A stretch of 7,523 bases of DNA from an uncultured Dyadobacter sp. (lineage in GTDB: Bacteria; Bacteroidota; Bacteroidia; Cytophagales; Spirosomataceae). Numbering within the stretch: the first letter of the stretch is position 1; every line of letters begins with the position of its first letter. The stretch lies in the NCBI GenBank assembly GCA_937880795.1, contig CALGRQ010000510.1, positions 1 to 7,523 on the forward strand. The letters are read 5' to 3'. Below, in pieces: positions 1 to 3,434 of the stretch. Position numbers and translations under genes: made by a program. The notes beneath the pieces were generated by a model, which saw only the letters and a program-made list of their open reading frames with translations, was not told the DNA's origin and made no database searches.

Positions 1-54
1 GTAGAATAGCGGTCTCCAAAACCGTTGATGGGAGTTCGAATCTCTCCACCCGTG
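1..54 (+). tRNA. tRNA-Trp (anticodon CCA), 5' end outside the window
   Basis: This is the 3' two thirds of tryptophan tRNA. The anticodon stem is GCGGT/ACCGT (9-13 with 21-25, one G-U pair) around the 7-base loop CTCCAAA, with anticodon CCA at 16-18. The T arm is GGGAG/CTCTC (30-34 with 42-46) around the loop TTCGAAT. The 3' acceptor strand CACCCGT (47-53) is followed by discriminator G54. The 5' acceptor strand and most of the D arm lie upstream of base 1. The next bases are CAA, so the terminal CCA is not fully encoded and would be added after transcription. The tRNA ends only 20 bases before secE, so co-transcription with secE-nusG and release by tRNA 3' processing is likely (inference). 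Confidence 0.95.
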
Positions 55-74
55 CAAATAGATAAAAAGCAGAA

Positions 75-266
75 ATGGAAAAATTTACTTCTTTTTTGAA
101 GGCGTCTTGGGAAGAAATGACTCAACACGTAACATGGCCTCCTTTCAACGAGCTTCAGGCTAATACGACATTGGTGCTTGTAGGGTCTCTTATTTTTGCC
201 TTTGTTGTAGGTATCATGGATCTCGTTTTTGAGAATGCATTAAGACTGTTTTATCAGTCTTTCTAA
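75..266 (+). CDS. secE: Preprotein translocase subunit SecE
   Basis: SecE is the small essential subunit of the SecYEG channel; it clamps SecY in the inner membrane. The 63-residue protein is the short, single-span form seen in most bacteria other than enterics. An amphipathic N-terminal helix (residues about 3-18) is followed by the family motif HVTWPPFNEL (18-27), then one hydrophobic transmembrane segment (about 31-52) and a short polar tail. It sits between tRNA-Trp and nusG, the standard place for secE in bacterial genomes. The ATG at 75 is the only sensible start. The bases before it are A-rich with no Shine-Dalgarno sequence, as for the other genes here. The last codons encode a 7-bp inverted repeat (242-261). 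Identification rests on motif, size and neighbours. Confidence 0.95.
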   Translation: MEKFTSFLKASWEEMTQHVTWPPFNELQANTTLVLVGSLIFAFVVGIMDLVFENALRLFYQSF

Positions 267-302
267 GGCTATTATTTTAATAGTGGCAACCCCCAGAATG
301 AT

Positions 303-857
303 ATGAGTAGTTTAAATTGGTTTGTATTAAGGGCTGTGTCCGGACAAGAGAAAAAAATCAAGTCCTATATCGAAAACGAAATATCACGGCAAAAGCTCTC
401 TGAATTCGTTCCGCAAATTCTAATTCCTTCGGAGAAGATTTATGAAATGCGTAACGGAAAAAAAAGAGTAAGAGAGAAGAACTTTTTTCCTGGATACATT
501 ATCATTTCAGCTGATTTATCCAAGGGTGAAGTTCTTCATATTATTACCAGTATTCCAGGAGTTATCGGGTTTTTAGGAAATGCGGAAGGAAATTCCAAGG
601 TTCCTGTTCCTTTGCGTCAATCAGAGATCAATCGAATTCTAGGACGTGTGGATGAAGCAGAGCAATTGGAAGAAGCGCCGAGCATGTCCTTTATTAAAGG
701 AGAAACTGTGAAAGTGGTAGATGGTCCATTCAGTGGATTCATCGGGCTGGTAGAAGAAGTATTTGATGAGAAGAAAAAACTCAATGTAGTTGTAAAAATA
801 TTCGGGCGTAATACACCCGTGGAACTCAGTTACGCACAAGTAGAAAAGGATAGTTAA
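303..857 (+). CDS. nusG: Transcription termination/antitermination factor NusG
   Basis: NusG binds RNA polymerase across the beta' clamp and beta lobe, suppresses pausing and links the polymerase to Rho or to ribosomal protein S10. The 184-residue product has the normal two-domain layout. The NGN domain (about residues 4-110) begins with NWFVLRAVSGQE and carries the FFPGY motif (61-65) and IPGVIGFLG (84-92). After an acidic linker (about 117-126), the C-terminal KOW domain (about 129-184) shows KGETVKVVDGPFSGFIG (132-148). Length and both motifs match a complete gene. The ATG at 303 gives the expected N-terminus; no Shine-Dalgarno sequence precedes it. It lies 36 bases after secE with no terminator of normal strength between, so the two are probably one transcript. 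Confidence 0.97.
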   Translation: MSSLNWFVLRAVSGQEKKIKSYIENEISRQKLSEFVPQILIPSEKIYEMRNGKKRVREKNFFPGYIIISADLSKGEVLHIITSIPGVIGFLGNAEGNSKVPVPLRQSEINRILGRVDEAEQLEEAPSMSFIKGETVKVVDGPFSGFIGLVEEVFDEKKKLNVVVKIFGRNTPVELSYAQVEKDS

Positions 858-863
858 TAGAAC

Positions 864-900
864 AACGGGCAGGTAAGCTTCCACTTGCATGTGAGCCGTT
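864..900 (+). promoter_or_regulatory. Candidate L1-binding leader element before rplK
   Basis: AACGG (864-868) pairs with CCGTT (896-900). Inside, GTAAG (873-877) pairs with CTTGC (884-888, one G-U pair) around a 6-base loop. The two short helices are joined by an asymmetric internal loop, 4 bases (869-872) against 7 bases (889-895). It is established in E. coli that L1 represses its own rplK-rplA operon by binding a leader site upstream of rplK that imitates its 23S rRNA site, and the known L1 motif is two short helices with an asymmetric loop. Position and shape fit. Assignment is inference from pairing by eye. Confidence 0.45.
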
Positions 901-932
901 AGACGATTAATGAACCGACAAATTCCAAAACA

Positions 933-1382
933 ATGGCAAAAGAAATAGGTGGATACGTCAAACTACAGGTAAAAGGTGGCTCAGCCAATCCTTCACCTCC
1001 GATTGGTCCTGCATTAGGATCGAAGGGTTTGAATATCATGGAGTTTTGTAAGCAATTCAATGGCCGTACTCAGGATAAGCCTGGTGTGGTATTGCCGGTA
1101 GTTATTACATACTATAAGGATAAGTCTTTTGACTTCGTCATTAAGACCCCCCCGGCCGCAATTTTGCTTCTGGAAGCGTCAAAAGTGAAAACGGGATCGG
1201 CTCAGCCTAACCGTGTAAAAGTAGGTTCAGTATCTTGGGATCAAGTTCGTACGATCGCCGAAACTAAGATGCCGGATTTAAACTGCTTCACAATTGATTC
1301 AGCCATGAAGATGATCGCGGGAACGGCTCGTAGTATGGGTATTACCGTAGCTGGCAAAGCCCCGTGGGAAGAAAACAACTGA
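933..1382 (+). CDS. rplK: 50S ribosomal protein L11 (uL11)
   Basis: L11 forms the base of the ribosomal stalk with 23S rRNA helices 43/44 in the GTPase-associated centre and takes part in factor binding and in the stringent response through RelA-type enzymes. The 149-residue protein has the proline-rich N-terminal domain, with ANPSPPIGPALGSKGLNIM at residues 18-36 (the thiostrepton-sensitive region in the family). The rRNA-binding C-terminal domain (about 75-149) contains the family signature ending in AGTARSMGI (129-137). The C-terminus (GKAPWEENN) is a few residues longer than the 142-residue E. coli protein. A run of seven C at 1147-1153 encodes Thr-Pro-Pro and the frame stays intact. The gene follows a structured 75-base gap after nusG and precedes rplA by 32 bases. 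Confidence 0.98.
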   Translation: MAKEIGGYVKLQVKGGSANPSPPIGPALGSKGLNIMEFCKQFNGRTQDKPGVVLPVVITYYKDKSFDFVIKTPPAAILLLEASKVKTGSAQPNRVKVGSVSWDQVRTIAETKMPDLNCFTIDSAMKMIAGTARSMGITVAGKAPWEENN

Positions 1383-1398
1383 GCGTTATAATAAACGC
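1383..1398 (+). other. Small hairpin between rplK and rplA
   Basis: GCGTT (1383-1387) and AACGC (1394-1398) pair perfectly around the loop ATAATA, starting at the base after the rplK stop codon. No U-run follows, so it is not an intrinsic terminator. It could slow 3' decay or set the spacing to the rplA start 16 bases further on; both are guesses. A 5-bp repeat can occur by chance. Confidence 0.35.
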
Positions 1399-1414
1399 CT
1401 AAGAAACAAAGAAC

Positions 1415-2113
1415 ATGGGAAAATTGACCAAAAAGCAAAAAGAAGCTCTTTCGAAATTCGACGCAGATCAGGTTTACTCTTTGGAGGCAGCAGCGGACGT
1501 ACTTAAGAAGATTTCCTATACCAAATTTGATTCATCAGTGGATATTGACGTTCGTTTGGGCGTAGATCCACGTAAAGCAGATCAAATGGTACGTGGCGTG
1601 GTAACATTGCCACATGGAACCGGAAAAGAAGTTCGTGTATTGGTTCTGTGTACTCCAGATAAGGAGGCAGAAGCGAAAGAAGCAGGAGCAGATCACGTTG
1701 GCCTTGACGAATATATTACAAAAATCGAACAAGGTTGGACAGATATCGACGTAATCATCACTATGCCATCAGTAATGGCTAAGGTGGGTAAATTAGGTAA
1801 AGTATTGGGTCCTCGCGGTCTTATGCCAAACCCTAAGTCAGGTACAGTAACACCAGATGTTGCTAAAGCTGTAAAAGAAGTAAAAGCTGGTAAGATTGAC
1901 TTCAAGGTTGACAAAACCGGTATCATTCACACTAGCGTTGGTAAAGTTTCTTTCGGAACTGAGCAACTTGCACAGAACGCTGTAGAAGTGATCAATACTT
2001 TGATCCGTCTTAAGCCATCATCTGCGAAAGGTACTTACGTTAAGAGCATTCACTTGTCAAGTACGATGAGCCCGGGTGTTACTATTGATAAAAACACGAT
2101 TCCAGGATTATAA
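1415..2113 (+). CDS. rplA: 50S ribosomal protein L1 (uL1)
   Basis: L1 binds 23S rRNA helices 76-78 and forms the mobile L1 stalk that helps deacylated tRNA leave the E site. In E. coli it is also the translational repressor of rplK-rplA. The 232-residue product is full length for the bacterial family (E. coli 234). Domain I is formed by both ends of the chain. The conserved loop MAKVGKLGKVLGPRGLMPNP (residues 121-140) is the family signature, followed by KSGTVTPDV (141-149). The ATG at 1415 gives the usual MGKLTKKQKEAL start, with an A-rich region and no Shine-Dalgarno sequence before it. The stop codon is one base from the rplJ start, so rplJ is probably translated by coupled or re-initiating ribosomes. 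Confidence 0.98.
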   Translation: MGKLTKKQKEALSKFDADQVYSLEAAADVLKKISYTKFDSSVDIDVRLGVDPRKADQMVRGVVTLPHGTGKEVRVLVLCTPDKEAEAKEAGADHVGLDEYITKIEQGWTDIDVIITMPSVMAKVGKLGKVLGPRGLMPNPKSGTVTPDVAKAVKEVKAGKIDFKVDKTGIIHTSVGKVSFGTEQLAQNAVEVINTLIRLKPSSAKGTYVKSIHLSSTMSPGVTIDKNTIPGL

Positions 2114-2114
2114 T

Positions 2115-2645
2115 ATGACACGGGAAGAGAAAGCAGTAATTATTGACGAACTAAGTCAGAAATTCTCGAACACGCCATACTTTTATATTACCAGTGCTAG
2201 CGGGATGTCCGTAAGTGAGGTAAATACACTAAGAAGCCTATGCTTCGAAAAAGGTATTGAGTATCGTGTAGTTAAGAATACTCTGATTAAGAAAGCACTA
2301 GAAACATTAGATACGGATTATTCATCATTTGATGATGTTCTTAAAGGATTTTCCGGTATCATGTTTCACCCGGAGTCAGGTAAAGTTCCTGCACAATTGA
2401 TAAAAGAATTCAAGAAAAAATCAGGTAGCGATAAACTTAAGTTCAAAGGGGCTTCTGTTGACTCTGCACTGTTTGTAGGTGAAAGCCAACTTGACGTTCT
2501 TGTTTCTCTGAAATCTAAGCAAGAAATGATCGGAGAAGTTATCGGATTGTTGCAATCTCCTGCCAAAAACGTTATCGGCGCTCTTCAAAGCGGTGGAAAC
2601 AAATTGGCTGGAATTCTCAAAACTTTATCTGAGAAAGAAGACTAA
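2115..2645 (+). CDS. rplJ: 50S ribosomal protein L10 (uL10)
   Basis: L10 anchors L7/L12 dimers to the stalk base beside L11. I place the start at ATG 2115, giving 176 residues beginning MTREEKAVIIDEL. An in-frame ATG at 2076 would add 13 residues without family resemblance (MLLLIKTRFQDYN) and overlap the end of rplA. The N-terminal rRNA-binding domain (about 1-130) includes the conserved YRVVKNTLIKKAL (50-62). The C-terminal part (about 131-176, with SPAKNVIGALQS at 148-159) corresponds to the long helix that carries L7/L12 dimers. The gene begins after a stop-T-ATG junction with rplA, so it lacks the separate leader that carries the L10 feedback site in E. coli. No Shine-Dalgarno sequence is seen. 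Confidence 0.97.
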   Translation: MTREEKAVIIDELSQKFSNTPYFYITSASGMSVSEVNTLRSLCFEKGIEYRVVKNTLIKKALETLDTDYSSFDDVLKGFSGIMFHPESGKVPAQLIKEFKKKSGSDKLKFKGASVDSALFVGESQLDVLVSLKSKQEMIGEVIGLLQSPAKNVIGALQSGGNKLAGILKTLSEKED

Positions 2646-2662
2646 TATTAATAGCCAGGCTG

Positions 2663-2694
2663 AGCTCTCCGGGTTTGTAAGAAATAGAGCTTTT
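2663..2694 (+). terminator. Possible weak terminator or attenuator between rplJ and rplL
   Basis: AGCTCT (2663-2668) pairs with AGAGCT (2686-2691), extended by a G-U pair (2662/2692), around a 17-base loop, and the 3' arm runs into TTTT (2691-2694). The stem is short and the loop large, so termination would be partial at best. It could equally be a processing or pausing site. A perfect TATAAT hexamer follows at 2711-2716, 20 bases before the rplL start, but no convincing upstream box sits at the right distance, so I do not call a promoter. Confidence 0.3.
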
Positions 2695-2735
2695 AAAAAT
2701 CATCTTATTGTATAATCACAAAATCGAAAATAAAA

Positions 2736-3119
2736 ATGGCAGATTTGAAAGCATTCGCGGAACAGCTTGTTAACCTAACGGTTAAAGAAGTTAACGAATT
2801 GGCTACAATTCTTAAAGACGAATATGGTATCGAACCAGCAGCTGCAGGTGCAGTTGTAGTTGCAGGTGGTGCAGCAGGTGGTGCTGACGCTCCAGCAGCA
2901 GAAGAAAAAACGTCTTTTGATGTAATTTTGAAATCAGCAGGTGCCGGTAAATTGGCAGTTGTGAAATTGGTTAAAGACCTTACAGGACTTGGCTTGAAAG
3001 AAGCTAAAGAACTAGTTGACGGTGCTCCAAAACCAGTTAAAGAAGGAGTTGCTAAAGACGAAGCTGAAGCTTTGAAAAAACAACTTGAAGAAGCTGGTGC
3101 TGAAGTTGAAGTGAAGTAA
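2736..3119 (+). CDS. rplL: 50S ribosomal protein L7/L12 (bL12)
   Basis: L7/L12 is the multi-copy stalk protein that recruits translation factors and stimulates their GTPase activity. The 127-residue protein has the three usual parts. An N-terminal dimerisation domain that binds L10 (about residues 1-32) is followed by a flexible Ala/Gly-rich hinge (about 34-57). The C-terminal factor-binding domain (about 58-127) contains KLVKDLTGLGLKEAKELV (77-94) and ends EEAGAEVEVK. The hinge explains the repetitive gca/ggt stretch around 2838-2905. Codons here are restricted (gct, gaa, aaa, gtt), as expected for a very highly expressed gene. The ATG at 2736 is preceded by an A-rich tract without a Shine-Dalgarno sequence. 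A strong terminator-type hairpin starts 34 bases after the stop. Confidence 0.98.
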   Translation: MADLKAFAEQLVNLTVKEVNELATILKDEYGIEPAAAGAVVVAGGAAGGADAPAAEEKTSFDVILKSAGAGKLAVVKLVKDLTGLGLKEAKELVDGAPKPVKEGVAKDEAEALKKQLEEAGAEVEVK

Positions 3120-3153
3120 TTTGCTTTGCAACAACCACATCATATAATTCTAT

Positions 3154-3193
3154 GGAAATAGGCCTGATTTACATCAGGTCTATTTCCTGTTTA
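3154..3193 (+). terminator. Intrinsic terminator after rplL
   Basis: The arm at 3154-3168 pairs with 3173-3187 over 15 bp (one G-U, at 3162/3179) around the loop TTAC. It is the strongest-looking stem in the window apart from the rpoB-rpoC hairpin. The following bases TGTTTA are only moderately U-rich, so partial read-through into rpoB is plausible. Its place right after rplL suits termination or attenuation of the ribosomal protein transcript. Confidence 0.8.
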
Positions 3194-3209
3194 TCGTATA
3201 GTCAGTTTT

Positions 3210-3241
3210 TTTGACCGTACAAATCAGTGTCTTTAACATTG
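3210..3241 (+). promoter_or_regulatory. Candidate rpoB promoter
   Basis: Two consensus patterns overlap here. For the Bacteroidota pattern (TTTG, about 19-21 bases, TAnnTTTG), TTTG at 3210-3213 is followed after 20 bases by TAACATTG at 3234-3241, one mismatch. For the general sigma-70 pattern, TTGACC (3211-3216) is followed after 17 bases by TAACAT (3234-3239), a weak second box. The start would fall near 3246-3248, giving a leader of about 188 bases. It lies just past the rplL terminator, where a new promoter for rpoBC makes sense. Confidence 0.5.
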
Positions 3242-3255
3242 TTTCACTGATTTTT
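3221..3255 (+). repeat. Perfect 9-bp inverted repeat: second terminator or operator
   Basis: AAATCAGTG (3221-3229) and CACTGATTT (3245-3253) are perfectly complementary and 15 bases apart, and the right arm continues into TT then CTT. Read as RNA from upstream, it is a second, AU-rich terminator behind the one at 3154-3187. Read as DNA, it brackets the -10/-7 box of the promoter candidate and its right arm covers the predicted start, as an operator would. The sequence does not decide between these. Confidence 0.5.
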
Positions 3256-3283
3256 CTTCCTCCCGAAGAGCCCGCCTGAAACA

Positions 3284-3336
3284 CTTCTTTACTCGTAGGA
3301 AAGAAGCAAAGGGGCAGCCTTCTAATGTTCTACGAG
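3284..3336 (+). promoter_or_regulatory. Possible H-type pseudoknot in the rpoB leader
   Basis: Stem 1 is CTTCTTT (3284-3290) with AAAGAAG (3300-3306). Its 9-base loop contains CTCGTAG (3292-3298), which is perfectly complementary to CTACGAG (3330-3336), giving stem 2. The connecting loops would be 1, 1 and 23 bases, a feasible H-type geometry. GCCC (3270-3273) and GGGC (3312-3315) could add an outer helix around stem 1. One 7-bp match is expected by chance in a stretch this long, so the nesting is suggestive rather than proof. Confidence 0.35.
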
Positions 3337-3434
3337 GCATACGATTAAGGTTTTAAACCAATTAGTACGATTACGTGTTGTAGATAGCTACACCGTCTCG
3401 TTTTTCGTTCTACTAACCCAAATCAGACATAGCC

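Larger units (their letters stand above)
3120..3434 (+). other. Non-coding rplL-rpoB region: terminator, promoter candidate and rpoB leader
   Basis: These 315 bases contain no protein gene. In order they hold a 15-bp terminator-type hairpin (3154-3187), a promoter candidate (3210-3241) overlapping a second inverted repeat (3221-3253), and a long leader up to the rpoB start. The leader shows a hairpin TCTTC/GAAGA (3255-3259 with 3265-3269), a possible pseudoknot (3284-3336), a seven-codon ORF (3325-3348), a GGTT/AACC palindrome (3349-3359) between two copies of TACGATTA, and a hairpin TGTAG/CTACA (3379-3392). In E. coli the equivalent gap carries an attenuator that lowers rpoBC expression relative to rplJL; a similar uncoupling is inferred here. 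I recognise no known riboswitch family. Confidence 0.8.

Noticed and set aside
1147..1153. Run of seven C in rplK as a possible frameshift site
   Set aside because: The frame encodes intact, conserved Thr-Pro-Pro of L11 and continues normally; no alternative product is apparent.
2076..2114. Earlier in-frame ATG for rplJ
   Set aside because: It would add 13 residues unlike L10 and overlap rplA; ATG 2115 gives the normal family N-terminus directly after the rplA stop.
2838..2905. Repetitive gca/ggt tract in rplL
   Set aside because: It encodes the normal Ala/Gly hinge of L7/L12 and is not a repeat element.
3152..3214. Short ORF starting MEIGLIYIRS after rplL
   Set aside because: It is only the sequence of the terminator hairpin and the T-run behind it; the start lies within the stem region and nothing supports translation.
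3201..3215. GTCA/TGAC hairpin with a T-filled loop as a third terminator
   Set aside because: Only 4 bp, with the T-run in the loop rather than after the stem; the T-run and TTGAC are better explained as part of the promoter candidate.
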